Assembly: GCF_022867865.1 (NCBI RefSeq)
Contig: NZ_JALIEC010000016.1
Span: 1-39,769, forward strand
From: Phaeobacter sp. J2-8
GTDB taxonomy: Bacteria; Pseudomonadota; Alphaproteobacteria; Rhodobacterales; Rhodobacteraceae
Direction of reading: 5' to 3'
DNA length: 39,769 nucleotides
The notes under the pieces: generated by a model
What the model saw: only the letters and a program-made list of their open reading frames with translations
Told to the model about the DNA's origin: nothing
Database searches by the model: none
Translations under genes and position numbers: made by a program
Part shown: piece after piece, positions 15,493 to 24,409 of the stretch
How the letters are laid out: the number at the start of each line of letters is the position of its first letter
How positions within the stretch are numbered: position 1 is the stretch's first letter

Positions 15493-17041
15493 TCAGGTCC
15501 GCGCGGTGTCCTTGGCTAAGTCTGTCTCGTCCACCGTGCTGGCCTCGATCACTTCGGCATCTTCTGCTTCGGTCATTTCGGCCTCGCTGGCGACAACCGT
15601 ATCATCCCCAAAACCATCGACCTCATCCGTGGCGGCCATGGCTGCGGCGGACTGATCCTCGATCGCGCCAACGATCAGCGGCAACATGGCACTGTCAGCG
15701 CCATTCGACGTTGTATCCGCCGGCGGTGTGGTCCAGCTGAGCGTATCCAACGCACCGCAATTGCCACAAACCGCTGTCCATTCGCCCTGGATATTCGAGC
15801 AGTTTCCGCAGACCCAATGCGGGCCACGTGGTGCGGTCAACGCCCGCGCCAGCCATCCCCGGATCACCGCATCCGACGCGCCCTCGCCACGTTCAATCGC
15901 GGCCATCACGGTCAGAACCCGCGCATCGGGATCGTTTTCGGCCAAATCCCCCAAGGCACGACGTGCCGCCGGGAAATTCTTCATCCGCGATATGCAGTTC
16001 AGCCTGCAACAGCTGGGTTTCGCGGTGGTTCGGAGCCAGTTTGAACAGGTGTTGGAACCGCTTGATCCGCTCTGCCGGGGTTTCATCCGGGGCAATGGCG
16101 GCAAATGTCGCGGCCAAATCGGGATGCGGCTGGGCCTCCCACGCCTTTTTCAACACGCGCAGGGCATATTTCGGCTTGCCCTGTTCGATATAGCTGCGCG
16201 CCGCCATCACCGCCGCCGGGATCAGCTCGGGTGACAAACGGTTGGCTTCGATTGCCGCTTCGCGCTTTTCGATGCTGCTTGCGGCATCGGCAATATCGCG
16301 GGCCTCGGACAGCGCCAGAACCGCATCGCGACGACGGTGCACATCCCGTGGCAAACTTCCGTGTTTCAGCTTGGCATTCAATGTCTTGCGTGCCCCGGCC
16401 CAGTCCGCTTTTTCCGCCTGCAATTTCAGCAGAATATCCTGGGTTTCCTCGTGGCGCGGCTTGATCGCAAAGGCGCGTTCCGCCAGTTTCAGCGCGGTAT
16501 CGGTGTCACCATCGGCCAGCCGCTGTTTCATGATGCCACGCACGCCGACAAAGCGTGTGCTTTCGTCTGTGACCAGCTTCTTGTAAACCGCTTCGGCCTT
16601 GGCACGGTCGCCAGCCATCTCTGCTGCCTGTGCGGTCAAAAGGTTGGTCAATTCCGGCTTCTGCAAATAGCGTTCGGCTTTGGCGGCCTTGGCCATCGCC
16701 AATTTCCCCTCGCCCGATGCCAGCGCCATCAAACCTTCGCTCAGGGCGCGCACACCTTTGCGTTCGCGATTGCGGTCAAAATACCGCGACAGCGCCGTTT
16801 CATCGCCATTCACAAAGCGCAACAGCGCCACAAGGAACGATGCCACTTTCAGCAGCAGCCAAAGCACAACCAGAAGCGCCGCCAGCGCCATGACGGCCTG
16901 AAGCGCAGTAAAGGTGAATTCCTGGCCGTTGAACGTAACGCGCAGACCCGCGCCGTCGTATTCCAAAAGCCAGCCAGCGCCCCAGGAAATTGCCGCAACA
17001 ACGGCAACAAAGACGAGAATTTTCAAAAGTGACCACAACAT
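15493..17041 (-). CDS. HemY-like membrane protein with TPR repeats and C-terminal zinc ribbon, apparent frameshift
   Basis: This is the HemY N-terminal family protein that sits beside hemD in proteobacteria. Its biochemical role is not settled. It has two N-terminal membrane helices (residues 4-25 and 45-70), then tetratricopeptide-like helical pairs. The last part carries CGNC and CGNC separated by ten residues, a rubredoxin-like zinc ribbon, and an acidic tail. The frame from ATG 17041 continues to about 15973, then slips. Homologous sequence (AARRALGDLAENDPDARV) resumes in another frame and stops at 15493. Removing one base in the CCCGG run near 15969-15973 restores a 515-residue protein. 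The gene follows Mic60 in the same operon. Confidence 0.85.
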
Positions 17042-17051
17042 ATTTTCGTCC

Positions 17052-18524
17052 TTATCCCTGGTTCAGGCGCGCAGCAATTTCATGCGCTTCCCCCAGCGCC
17101 GCAAGGCGGGTTTCAGCATCCGAGACCCAGCCCGACAATTCCGCTTTTGCCACATCCGGCAAGGCGGCTATTTCATCCAAAGCACGAGCCAGATCGCCAT
17201 CCCGCACCGCTGCTTCGGCCCGTGACAGGATCGCATCCGCGCCGTCGCCTTCACGCGGGGCAACAGAGCGGACCTCAAACATTTTTTCCAACACGCCACC
17301 AATACCGCCGCTTTCCTCTGCCGGGGTATTGTTGCGCGCAGCGCGCAGCGCGGCGCGGGCGACATCGGGGAATTGTTCGCGCAGGGCCGATTGCGTGACC
17401 ACGCCTTCGGCGGCAGCGGCCTCCAGCGCCTCCATCGGCATATCTACGCTTTCCGCCAGTTCAGCCAAAGCCGCGCCATAGGCGTCGCCGGTGTCCAGCG
17501 CGCTCAGGATACGGGTCATGGCCGAACGCGCCGCCGCCAGACGGCTTTCTTCCAGCGCACGTTCTTCCATCTGGGTGGCATCTTCGGCGATTTTTTCAAT
17601 CTTGGCTTTTTCAGCGGCGATTGTGTCTTCGATCGCCTGACGCTGATCCTCCATCGAGGCGCGCAGACGTTCCAATTCGTCTTCATAGGCCTTGATCGCT
17701 TCGCGCGAGACAGTGTCGGCAATCGGCTTCTTGGCCAATTCGGTCAAACGATCATCGACCGCAGCAATGTCACCCGCGAAGGATTCGACATTGGTGATCC
17801 GGTCGCCCAGCGCCGTCAGATCCCCTTGCGCGGATGCAAGCGTGTTCTGGGTCGCCGCAATTTCCGCTGACAATTCAGCGATCTGGGCGGTGACGGCCTC
17901 TGCTCCGGCGCTCATCTCGCCGGACAGGGCCTCGATACGGCCCGATTGCGCGTTCAGGGCGCTGCGTGTCTCGACCTCGAATAAATCGTCATTCATGTTG
18001 ACGTACCAGGCGGCGGCAAAACCGACGCCAGCCGCAACAACGCCGCCCAGCGCCATGGGCCAAAACCCGCTGCTGCTTTCGCTTTGCTGTGCCGCGACCG
18101 GTGGCACCGGCGGTGTTGGATCTGATGTCGCGTCAGAGACACCCCCAAGAATATCAGCCTCTTTCGGGGTGACATCCGTCGCCCAAAGTTCCTCTGGCGT
18201 GTCTTCTACCGTCGCAGTTTCGGCATCGTCCTGCGGATCCTCGTCCAGATCGGCAGTTTTATCGGCACTCTCCGGGGATTCTGCCGCGGCTACGGCGTTG
18301 TCTGTAACCTCGTCCGGCGTGTCGGATGCGACCGTATCGGCCCCAGCGCCGTCGGCCCCAGTGCCGTCGGTCCCGGTGCCGTCGGTCCCGGTGTCTTCGG
18401 TCCCAGCGTCATCGGTCCCTGTGTCTGGCGCATCCGCACCGGCGGCAACCGTGTCCTCGGCTTTGTCCGGCAAATCTGCCGACGCCTCGTTGTCGGTCTC
18501 TTTCGAATTACGAGATTTGGTCAC
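17052..18524 (-). CDS. Mitofilin/Mic60-like inner-membrane protein
   Basis: Alphaproteobacterial Mic60 homologues shape the inner membrane and share ancestry with mitochondrial mitofilin. The 490-residue protein starts at GTG 18524. It has a long acidic, threonine/alanine-rich N-terminal part (residues 1-150) with a five-residue repeat, one membrane helix (FWPMALGGVVAAGVGFAAAWYV, about 155-175), a long coiled coil (about 190-330) and a C-terminal helical mitofilin domain. The order hemD, mic60, hemY is conserved across alphaproteobacteria. The stop is 10 bp from the hemY-like start. Function is assigned from family architecture and gene order. Confidence 0.85.
   Translation of the reverse strand: MTKSRNSKETDNEASADLPDKAEDTVAAGADAPDTGTDDAGTEDTGTDGTGTDGTGADGAGADTVASDTPDEVTDNAVAAAESPESADKTADLDEDPQDDAETATVEDTPEELWATDVTPKEADILGGVSDATSDPTPPVPPVAAQQSESSSGFWPMALGGVVAAGVGFAAAWYVNMNDDLFEVETRSALNAQSGRIEALSGEMSAGAEAVTAQIAELSAEIAATQNTLASAQGDLTALGDRITNVESFAGDIAAVDDRLTELAKKPIADTVSREAIKAYEDELERLRASMEDQRQAIEDTIAAEKAKIEKIAEDATQMEERALEESRLAAARSAMTRILSALDTGDAYGAALAELAESVDMPMEALEAAAAEGVVTQSALREQFPDVARAALRAARNNTPAEESGGIGGVLEKMFEVRSVAPREGDGADAILSRAEAAVRDGDLARALDEIAALPDVAKAELSGWVSDAETRLAALGEAHEIAARLNQG
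18337..18423. repeat. 15-bp tandem repeat in the Mic60 gene
   Basis: Nearly six imperfect 15-bp copies of a TCGGTCCCGGTGCCG-type unit start at 18337, 18352, 18367, 18382, 18397 and 18412. They encode a five-residue Gly-Thr-Asp/Gly-Ala-Asp repeat in the disordered periplasm-distal N-terminus. Because the unit is a multiple of three, copy changes would lengthen or shorten the linker without a frameshift. Confidence 0.85.
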
Positions 18525-18585
18525 CAGAGATCACCCTTTCCGAATCTTACTTCTGCGGCGCAACATCATTACCTTATGGCAGTGG

Positions 18586-19302
18586 TCAAGCCCCCTCAAG
18601 CGGGGATGGGTTGTGAAAAAGCGCCGCAACTGCGGCACATACGGATATAAGGTCGGGCTGTTCAGCAACCGCCATGCGGCGCGGCCTCATTGCGGCGGCA
18701 TGTTCGGCGACGGCTTCGCTGATTGCAACCACACAGATTGGCGCAGCAAACGGCCCCTGTGCCGCCACGATATCGGCACTGCGGGGCGAAAACAGGGGAA
18801 GGATCACGCTTTGGTCCCCATTCAACAGCTGCCGCGCCTCTGCCGTCAGATCGCGCGTGCGTTGTTCATAGACAACGGCGTCCTGCGCGTTCAGCCCGCC
18901 GTCCCGCAACCGCGCGGCAACATCGCCACGTGTGTGCCGCCCCCGCAGGTGCAACACCGGCCCCACAGGGCCAAGGCGCAAAAGTTCCGTCACAAGGCTG
19001 TCTGCGTCCACGCCCACCATCTTGGCGGCAAACCCCCGGTTTTCCGCCGCTTTTGTGGTGCGCGCACCCAGACAATAGGCCAAGCGATCCGATGACCCCG
19101 CATAGGCCGCAACCGCATTGGCGGAGGTGAAAATCAACGCTGTGGCGTCGGGGATCGGCGCCTGCCCCCCGATGGGCGCAATGTCCAGAACGGGCGCAAT
19201 CACCACCCGGCCCGGCGTCATCATCCCCTGCAAGACCGACAAAAATCGCGCGGCATCGGCACGCGGACGCGTCAACAGCAGGGCTGGTTTTGCTTCGGTC
19301 AT
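18586..19302 (-). CDS. hemD: Uroporphyrinogen-III synthase
   Basis: HemD closes hydroxymethylbilane to uroporphyrinogen III, the branch point for heme, siroheme and cobalamin. The 238-residue protein has the weakly conserved two-domain pattern of the family: [13 protein letters not shown] at the start, [13 protein letters not shown] near residue 60, and [13 protein letters not shown] near 170. ATG 19302 was chosen since upstream sequence belongs to divergent tsaD. hemC, often adjacent in related genomes, is not between hemD and tsaD here. The Mic60 gene begins 61 bp downstream. Confidence 0.88.
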   Translation of the reverse strand: MTEAKPALLLTRPRADAARFLSVLQGMMTPGRVVIAPVLDIAPIGGQAPIPDATALIFTSANAVAAYAGSSDRLAYCLGARTTKAAENRGFAAKMVGVDADSLVTELLRLGPVGPVLHLRGRHTRGDVAARLRDGGLNAQDAVVYEQRTRDLTAEARQLLNGDQSVILPLFSPRSADIVAAQGPFAAPICVVAISEAVAEHAAAMRPRRMAVAEQPDLISVCAAVAALFHNPSPLEGA

Positions 19303-19375
19303 CGCGTCGGCCCGGGATTGTTTGCCATGTTGCCAAGTGTTACCTGCCCTGCAACACCTTCGCAACGGAGCCACG

Positions 19376-20470
19376 ATGGCCAAGCCATATACCATCCTCG
19401 GGATTGAAAGCAGCTGTGATGATACCGCCGCCGCTGTGGTGCGCGGTGTGCCCGGTGCCGCAGACATTCTGTCCTCGGTGGTCGAAGGGCAAACCGCCCT
19501 GCACAGTGCATTTGGCGGCGTAGTGCCCGAAATTGCGGCACGCGCCCACGCCGAACGGCTGGACACCTGTGTCAAACAGGCGCTGGAGCAGGCCGATTTG
19601 GGGCTTGGCGATCTTGATGGTATCGCCGTCACCGCCGGTCCGGGGCTGATAGGCGGCGTGGTGTCGGGTGTGATGTGCGCCAAAGGGATTGCCATTGGCA
19701 GCGGTCTGCCGCTGATCGGTGTGAACCATTTGGCCGGGCACGCGCTGACCCCGCGTCTGACCGATGGGGCAGAATATCCCTATCTGATGTTGCTGGTGTC
19801 CGGCGGGCATTGTCAGTTCTTGATTGCCCGTGGCCCACAGGATTTCACCCGGCTGGGCGGCACCATCGACGACGCCCCTGGCGAAGCCTTTGACAAGACC
19901 GCGCGCCTTCTGGGCCTGCCGCAACCCGGCGGCCCCTCGGTCGAGGCCGAAGCGCGCGATGGCGACGCCCGCGCCTTTAAATTCCCCCGGCCTTTGCTGG
20001 ATCGACCGGGATGCGACATGTCGTTTTCCGGGTTGAAAACCGCCCTGCTGCGCACCCGCGATGGCATTGTTGCGCAAAAGGGCGGGATGACCGCCCAGGA
20101 CCGCGCCGACATGTGCGCCGGGTTTCAGATGGCGGTGGTCGATGTTTTGGTCGAAAAGACCCGCCGTGCCTTGCGCACCTATCTGGATGCCGCGCCAGCC
20201 ACACCGCTGTTGGCGGTGGCGGGTGGGGTGGCGGCCAATGGTGCGATCCGCGACGGGTTGACCCGCCTCTGTCGTGACATGGGCGTGATCTTTACCGCGC
20301 CGCCGCTGCCGTTGTGCACCGACAATGGCGCGATGATCGCCTATGTGGGCGTCGAACACATGCAGCTGGGGCTGATCGACGACATGACGCTGGCCGCGCG
20401 CCCGCGCTGGCCGCTGGATCAATCCGCCGCGCCGATGTTGGGCAGCGGCAAAAAAGGTGCCAAAGCATGA
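19376..20470 (+). CDS. tsaD: tRNA N6-adenosine threonylcarbamoyltransferase
   Basis: TsaD transfers threonylcarbamoyl to A37 of ANN-decoding tRNAs, making t6A with TsaB, TsaC and TsaE. The 364-residue ASKHA-fold protein begins [14 protein letters not shown]. It has the metal-binding HLAGH motif (His118, His122), the phosphate-binding [12 protein letters not shown] segment, and the C-terminal [17 protein letters not shown] site precedes ATG 19376. Its stop overlaps the gpsA start (ATGA). Its partner gene tsaE lies elsewhere in this window at 32152. Confidence 0.95.
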   Translation: MAKPYTILGIESSCDDTAAAVVRGVPGAADILSSVVEGQTALHSAFGGVVPEIAARAHAERLDTCVKQALEQADLGLGDLDGIAVTAGPGLIGGVVSGVMCAKGIAIGSGLPLIGVNHLAGHALTPRLTDGAEYPYLMLLVSGGHCQFLIARGPQDFTRLGGTIDDAPGEAFDKTARLLGLPQPGGPSVEAEARDGDARAFKFPRPLLDRPGCDMSFSGLKTALLRTRDGIVAQKGGMTAQDRADMCAGFQMAVVDVLVEKTRRALRTYLDAAPATPLLAVAGGVAANGAIRDGLTRLCRDMGVIFTAPPLPLCTDNGAMIAYVGVEHMQLGLIDDMTLAARPRWPLDQSAAPMLGSGKKGAKA

Positions 20471-21432
20471 CGATTGGCGTGATTGGGGCCGGGGCCTTTG
20501 GCACATCGCTGGCAATCTCGCTGGCGGCAGCCGGGCGGGACGTGGTGCTTTGGGGGCGGGATGACGCGGCCATGGCCGAAATGCAGGCCACCCGCGCCAA
20601 CATCCGGCGGCTTCCTGATGCGACATTCCCCGACCGCCTGACCGCCACCGCAGATGTCACAGCCGCAACAGCCCCCGACATCCTGTTGCTCGCGGTGCCG
20701 ATGCAGCAATTGGCCCCCCTGTTGGAGACCCATGCAACCACCCTGGCGACAAAATCGCTGATCGCCTGTTGCAAGGGGTTTTCCGTCGCCACCGGCGAGG
20801 GGCCAGTCACCCAGATCCGCCGTATCCTGCCCAAAGCAACTGCGGCGATCCTGACCGGGCCCAGCTTTGCCGCCGATATCGCCGCTGGCCTGCCGACGGC
20901 GCTGACCCTCGCCTGCGATGACGCCCCCCAGGGCGCGGCATTGCAGACCGCATTGACCACCCCCAACCTCCGGCTCTATCGCACCACCGATGTGACCGGC
21001 GCGGAACTTGGCGGGGCGTTGAAGAACGTGATTGCCATCGGCGCGGGCATGGCCATCGGCGCGGGCCTGGGCGATTCTGCCCGCGCCGCATTGATCACCC
21101 GTGGCTTTGCCGAGATGAGCCGGATCGCGGCGGCGCTGGGCGCACGCCCGGCAACACTGGCGGGTTTGTCCGGCTTTGGCGATCTGGTGCTGACCTGCAC
21201 ATCCGATCAATCGCGCAACTTCCGCTTTGGCCTGGCGCTGGGCGGCGGGTCCGATTTTGACACCACCACAACGGTCGAGGGCGCGGCCACCGCACGCGCA
21301 ATGCTCAACGTCGCCAAGACCCATAACATCGAAATGCCGATCACCGCCGCCGTGGCCGCCATTGTCGCCGGTCAGCTTGACCTCCGCACGGCAATGGACC
21401 AGCTTCTGGCACGACCCTTAAAGGAAGAATGA
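20467..21432 (+). CDS. gpsA: NAD(P)-dependent glycerol-3-phosphate dehydrogenase
   Basis: GpsA makes sn-glycerol 3-phosphate from dihydroxyacetone phosphate for phospholipid synthesis in the cytoplasm. The 321-residue protein has the Rossmann motif [13 protein letters not shown] (residues 4-16), the [18 protein letters not shown] signature, and the catalytic-lysine helix [15 protein letters not shown] near residue 180. It ends at normal length. The start is coupled to the tsaD stop by a 4-bp overlap. The next gene starts 1 bp after its stop, so tsaD, gpsA, the YciI gene and the EVE gene form a tight operon. Confidence 0.95.
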   Translation: MTIGVIGAGAFGTSLAISLAAAGRDVVLWGRDDAAMAEMQATRANIRRLPDATFPDRLTATADVTAATAPDILLLAVPMQQLAPLLETHATTLATKSLIACCKGFSVATGEGPVTQIRRILPKATAAILTGPSFAADIAAGLPTALTLACDDAPQGAALQTALTTPNLRLYRTTDVTGAELGGALKNVIAIGAGMAIGAGLGDSARAALITRGFAEMSRIAAALGARPATLAGLSGFGDLVLTCTSDQSRNFRFGLALGGGSDFDTTTTVEGAATARAMLNVAKTHNIEMPITAAVAAIVAGQLDLRTAMDQLLARPLKEE

Positions 21433-21433
21433 C

Positions 21434-21703
21434 ATGCTGATAGCCCTGATTGCCCATGACAAACCCGGCGCACTGCAAATCCGCAAGGACACCCGCGACG
21501 CCCATTTGGCCTATATCGCCGAAACCGGCGTGGTGGCCCAGGCCGGACCGCTGATTATCAACGGCGAAATGGCGGGATCGCTGGTGATCCTGGATGTGGC
21601 CGATATGGCCGCCGCCGAAAGCTGGGAGGCCAACGACCCCTACGCCAAGGCCGGATTGTTCGAAAATGTCGAACTGGTGGAATGGAAAAAGGTCATCGGC
21701 TGA
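21434..21703 (+). CDS. YciI-like protein
   Basis: An 89-residue cytoplasmic protein with the ferredoxin-like YciI fold, recognisable from the opening MLIALIAHDKPGALQIRKDTRDAHLAYI (read here as two short motifs, ALIAHDKP and TRDAHLAYI) and the closing WEANDPYAKAGLFENVELVEW. The His in RDAHLAYI and the Asp in NDPY are the conserved pair often suggested as catalytic. Substrate is unknown for most members. The stop overlaps the EVE-domain gene start by one base. Confidence 0.88.
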   Translation: MLIALIAHDKPGALQIRKDTRDAHLAYIAETGVVAQAGPLIINGEMAGSLVILDVADMAAAESWEANDPYAKAGLFENVELVEWKKVIG

Positions 21704-22116
21704 TGCGCTATTGGCTGTTCAAATCGGAACCGGCCACCTGGGGCTGGTCGGATCAGCTGGCCAAGGGTGACGCGGGCGAGGAATGGGATGGCGTGCGCAA
21801 CTATCAGGCGCGCAATTTCATGCGCGAGATGGCGCTGGGCGATCGCGGGTTTTTCTATCACTCGCAAAAGTCGCGCGCCATCGTCGGCATAGTCGAAGTC
21901 TGTGCCGAGGCGCATCCCGACAGCACCACCGATGACGACCGCTGGGACTGTGTCGATATTCGCGCGATTGCCCCGGTGCCCAATCCGGTCACGCTTGATC
22001 AGATCAAGAGTGACCCGGAATTGTCTGACATGGTGCTGGTGAAAAATTCGCGGCTTTCGGTCCAGCCGGTCACAGCCGAGGAATGGCAGCGCATTTGCAC
22101 GCTCGGCGGGGTCTGA
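21703..22116 (+). CDS. EVE-domain protein (thymocyte nuclear protein 1-like)
   Basis: A 137-residue single-domain EVE protein of the PUA-like fold, opening MRYWLFKSEPATWGW and containing WDGVRNYQARNFMREM and GDRGFFYHSQKS. EVE domains bind modified bases in nucleic acids. Bacterial single-domain members are broadly conserved, but their ligand is not established. It is the last gene of the operon with tsaD and gpsA, and pairing with a tRNA-modification gene would suit an RNA-binding role, though this is inference. Confidence 0.9.
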   Translation: MRYWLFKSEPATWGWSDQLAKGDAGEEWDGVRNYQARNFMREMALGDRGFFYHSQKSRAIVGIVEVCAEAHPDSTTDDDRWDCVDIRAIAPVPNPVTLDQIKSDPELSDMVLVKNSRLSVQPVTAEEWQRICTLGGV

Positions 22117-22232
22117 CCGCCGGGTGATCCAGCGGCCGACGCAATTTGGCTAAAATGGACCGCATGTCGTACATTCCAAGGTAAGGTTAATTTTCCCCGA
22201 ATATCCCGCAGCGCCGACAAGGAGAGAGACAC

Positions 22233-22628
22233 ATGGAAATCATCAATGTCATCATTGCCGCCGCCGCCAGTTTCGCGCTTGGCGCGGTCTGGTACATGGC
22301 GCTGGCCAACCCCTGGATGGAGGCCGCAGGCATCGAACGCGACGCCGATGGCAAACCCAAGGGCGGCCAGGATCCAAAGATTTTTGCCCTGACCTTTGTC
22401 ATGCAACTGCTGGTCGCCGGCATGATGCGGCATACCTTCGAACTTTCGGGTGTGGATAGCTATGGTAAAGGAATCGTTGCCGGAATCGGCATCGGGCTGT
22501 TCTTTATCAGCCCGTGGATCGTGATCAACAATCTCTACGGAAATCGCCCGTTCCAGCTGTCTGTGATTGATGGCGGCTATGCCACGCTGGCCTGCGGGCT
22601 GATGGGTCTGGTGCTGACCCTGTTCTGA
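22233..22628 (+). CDS. DUF1761 membrane protein
   Basis: A 131-residue protein with four predicted membrane helices: residues 3-24, about 48-68, 80-100 and 112-131. It has the DUF1761 hallmarks GAVWYMALANPWMEAAG after the first helix and PWIVINNLYGNRPF between the last two. A GGAGAGAG ribosome site precedes ATG 22233. Function is unknown. It stands alone, with a 116-bp gap upstream and a strong hairpin 11 bp after its stop. Confidence 0.85.
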   Translation: MEIINVIIAAAASFALGAVWYMALANPWMEAAGIERDADGKPKGGQDPKIFALTFVMQLLVAGMMRHTFELSGVDSYGKGIVAGIGIGLFFISPWIVINNLYGNRPFQLSVIDGGYATLACGLMGLVLTLF

Positions 22629-22638
22629 AAAAAACAAG

Positions 22639-22671
22639 AAAGGCCCCAACTGGATCGCAGTCAGGGCCTTT
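22639..22671. terminator. Hairpin terminator, bidirectional or mainly minus-strand
   Basis: AAAGGCCC (22639-22646) pairs with GGGCCTTT (22664-22671), and an inner ACTG/CAGT stem extends the fold. On the minus strand it is followed by TTTCTTGTTTTTTT, a strong intrinsic terminator tail. On the plus strand only TTT follows. It sits between the DUF1761 stop (22628) and a minus-strand coding remnant that stops at 22677. Confidence 0.75.
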
Positions 22672-22676
22672 GCTCA

Positions 22677-22779
22677 CCCCAGATGCTCCCACACATCTTC
22701 GATGAATTCAATTTCGGCACTGACCTTCTGGTCGATAAAGAATGAATAGCTTAATGCCCCCTGTGATCCAAATCATAAA
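22677..22779 (-). pseudogene. Possible orphan C-terminal coding remnant
   Basis: On the minus strand an open stretch reads SYSFFIDQKVSAEIEFIEDV then WEHLG and a TGA at 22677-22679, directly ahead of the strong minus-strand terminator. The helical, acidic composition looks like a genuine protein C-terminus. The frame is closed upstream by a stop near 22780 and has no start codon. Beyond it, 22780-22948 is A/T-rich with stops in all frames. It may be the tail left by a deleted gene. The family is not recognised, and a chance open frame of about 33 codons cannot be excluded. Confidence 0.3.
22762..22777 (+). promoter_or_regulatory. CRP/FNR-type half-conserved palindrome
   Basis: TGTGATCCAAATCATA contains the perfect core TGAT-N4-ATCA at 22764-22775. 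The flanking bases differ from the FNR consensus (TTGAT-N4-ATCAA) by one on each side. It lies in the A/T-rich 22742-22948 region that has no supported gene on either strand, so its target is unclear and it may be fortuitous. Confidence 0.25.
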
Positions 22780-22948
22780 AAGATCAGTTTTTGTCTATTT
22801 CCTTAATACGTCCGCCAGCCTTAGTAAAAATCGAATTAACGCAAATGGCCAAGGTGGTTGCAGAGTCAAAGAAATAAGGGGCTTGGCGCGATCTTATGAT
22901 TTTGGCAACCAAAACCGGGACTTGGGCATTAAGCCAGCATTAGTAATG

Positions 22949-22978
22949 AAAAAAGACGCCCCCCGGGCGAGGGCGTCT
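22949..22978 (-). terminator. Rho-independent terminator of the DUF2853 gene
   Basis: AGACGCCC (22954-22961) and GGGCGTCT (22971-22978) form an 8-bp stem. On the minus strand it is followed by a run of six T. It lies 40 bp past the DUF2853 stop codon. Confidence 0.9.
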
Positions 22979-23017
22979 CTTGCACGTCTGTCTGGTGGCA
23001 TCTTTCGCAGGCGGAAA

Positions 23018-23359
23018 TCAGCCGTAGACCAATTCCTTTTTGAAGTGTTTGGTCAGCAGGTAGTACACGACAGCGCGGTATTTGTTGCGCTCGGACTTGC
23101 CGTAGACCTCGATCACCGACTGGATCGCCTCCATCAACTCTGGTCCGTCTGACAGGCCAAGTTTCTTGATCAGGAAATTCTTCTTCACGGTTTCAAGTTC
23201 GCCGGCCTGTGTTGCCGCAACGGTTGACGCGTCGGCGTTATAGATCGCCGGGCCACAGCCGATGGTCACCTTTCGCAGCAATTCCATGTCCGGCTCTGTG
23301 CCGCATTTGGTTTTGAGATCTTCCGCATATTGCGCGATCAAATCGTCGCGTTTACCCAT
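23018..23359 (-). CDS. DUF2853 family protein
   Basis: A 113-residue, helical, cytoplasmic protein beginning MGKRDDLIAQYAEDLKTKCG, with the family-typical LLRKVTIGCGPAIYNADAS and ending KNKYRAVVYYLLTKHF-like (here RNKYRAVVYYLLTKHFKKEL). Its function is not known. It is a single-gene unit with its own terminator. Confidence 0.85.
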   Translation of the reverse strand: MGKRDDLIAQYAEDLKTKCGTEPDMELLRKVTIGCGPAIYNADASTVAATQAGELETVKKNFLIKKLGLSDGPELMEAIQSVIEVYGKSERNKYRAVVYYLLTKHFKKELVYG

Positions 23360-23507
23360 CCTGGTTTCCCCTGTTTTTCCCCGCCCCCGCGGGTTTTGAT
23401 GCTGGTGCGGCCAACTCTACCGGCAAATCGGAGTCTGACAACGGTAAATCCCGCGGGGTTTTCCCCGTCATGCTTTCGCCCTGTGTCCACTGAATGTCAC
23501 CGCCGCG

Positions 23508-23542
23508 AAAAAATGGGCGCAGCATAAAGCAATGCTGCGCCC
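23508..23542 (-). terminator. Rho-independent terminator downstream of the PRC-barrel gene
   Basis: GGGCGCAGCAT (23515-23525) and ATGCTGCGCCC (23532-23542) form a perfect 11-bp stem with a 6-base loop. The minus strand continues with six T after one A. It is about 90 bp past the PRC-barrel stop; no other minus-strand gene ends here. The remaining 23360-23507 and 23543-23630 hold nothing I can support. Confidence 0.85.
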
Positions 23543-23630
23543 GTCAAAGACCAGGGGGTCAGGTTACGGCCCGCTGTCGGCCCCGGCAAAATCCCGCCGA
23601 CGCCGCAAGAGCGGCCTGAAAATGGTCGGC

Positions 23631-24167
23631 TTACGACCCGCTTTCCACCTTTGGCGGCATCGTATCGGTTGCGGTCGGCGCCGTGGCGTCCGGCGTATCC
23701 GTTATCAGAGACGACACCAGAAGATCATCCGGCAGCCCCTCTACCCCGCTTTCGTCAAATTCCGGCAGGGCTTTTAGCGATTCCTTGTCTGCGCCAAGCA
23801 CCAGGGATGCGCCGTCATCACCCAGTTGGAATTCCTCAAGCGCGATGGCGACGGTGTATTCCCCGAGGCCAAGGAAGCCGCCAATGCCGATCACGCCCGC
23901 CGCGCCGTCCGCCTGGGCCACGACATAGTCGATCTCGCCAATGTCATTGCCTTCGCGGTCATGGACATTCAGCCCAACAACATCGCCAACCGTCATATCC
24001 TGCAGGCTGGTGAACATCGGCGTTTCCGCCATGGTTTCCGGCATTTCAGTGACCGACTCGGCCACCGGATCATCCGTGGGATCCATTGTAGTTTCCTGGG
24101 CGAACGCAGCACCGGACATCAATGCAAAAACGGCCGCGCCGGTCATCATTTTCTGTGTCAGTTTCAT
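23631..24167 (-). CDS. Exported PRC-barrel domain protein
   Basis: A 178-residue protein with a signal peptide (residues 1-23, ALMSGAAFA), an acidic and threonine-rich linker, and a PRC-barrel domain (about residues 52-140) showing MTVGDVVGLNVHDREGNDIG and GIGGFLGLGEYTVAIALEEF. PRC-barrels bind RNA or protein partners; exported versions are common in Rhodobacterales but have no defined role. The C-terminus is a threonine/proline-rich tail. AAGGAGAAAG precedes ATG 24167. Confidence 0.85.
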   Translation of the reverse strand: MKLTQKMMTGAAVFALMSGAAFAQETTMDPTDDPVAESVTEMPETMAETPMFTSLQDMTVGDVVGLNVHDREGNDIGEIDYVVAQADGAAGVIGIGGFLGLGEYTVAIALEEFQLGDDGASLVLGADKESLKALPEFDESGVEGLPDDLLVSSLITDTPDATAPTATDTMPPKVESGS

Positions 24168-24214
24168 AGCTTTCTCCTTTGGTTGTCACTACCGAAAGAC
24201 TTTGATCCGTTTTG

Positions 24215-24236
24215 GTACAGCTGTTGTTCTGTACCG
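24215..24236. repeat. Inverted repeat upstream of the PRC-barrel gene
   Basis: GGTACAG and CTGTACC flank an eight-base centre about 48 bp upstream of the PRC-barrel start. It could be an operator or an mRNA leader hairpin. A second perfect stem, GGCGCACC and GGTGCGCC (24314-24335), lies further on, between this gene and ahcY, without a T tail. No protein family can be assigned to either. Confidence 0.4.
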
Positions 24237-24409
24237 CCGGGATCGCCGCCTCTGTGCCAAAGGATTTATGCCATGCCTGAAAAAGGACAATGATCAGAAT
24301 GGGTTCGCTCGGCGCACCGGCAAAGGTGCGCCGAAAACCATCGCGAGACTGCGCAAGAAATTGCAGGCTCAATTCATTGTGTAACGGGTGTCAGTGACCC
24401 GGTTTCGAC

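Noticed and set aside
22742-23152. 136-residue plus-strand frame
   Set aside because: It runs into the antisense of the DUF2853 gene, crosses a minus-strand terminator and has no ribosome site or recognisable domain.
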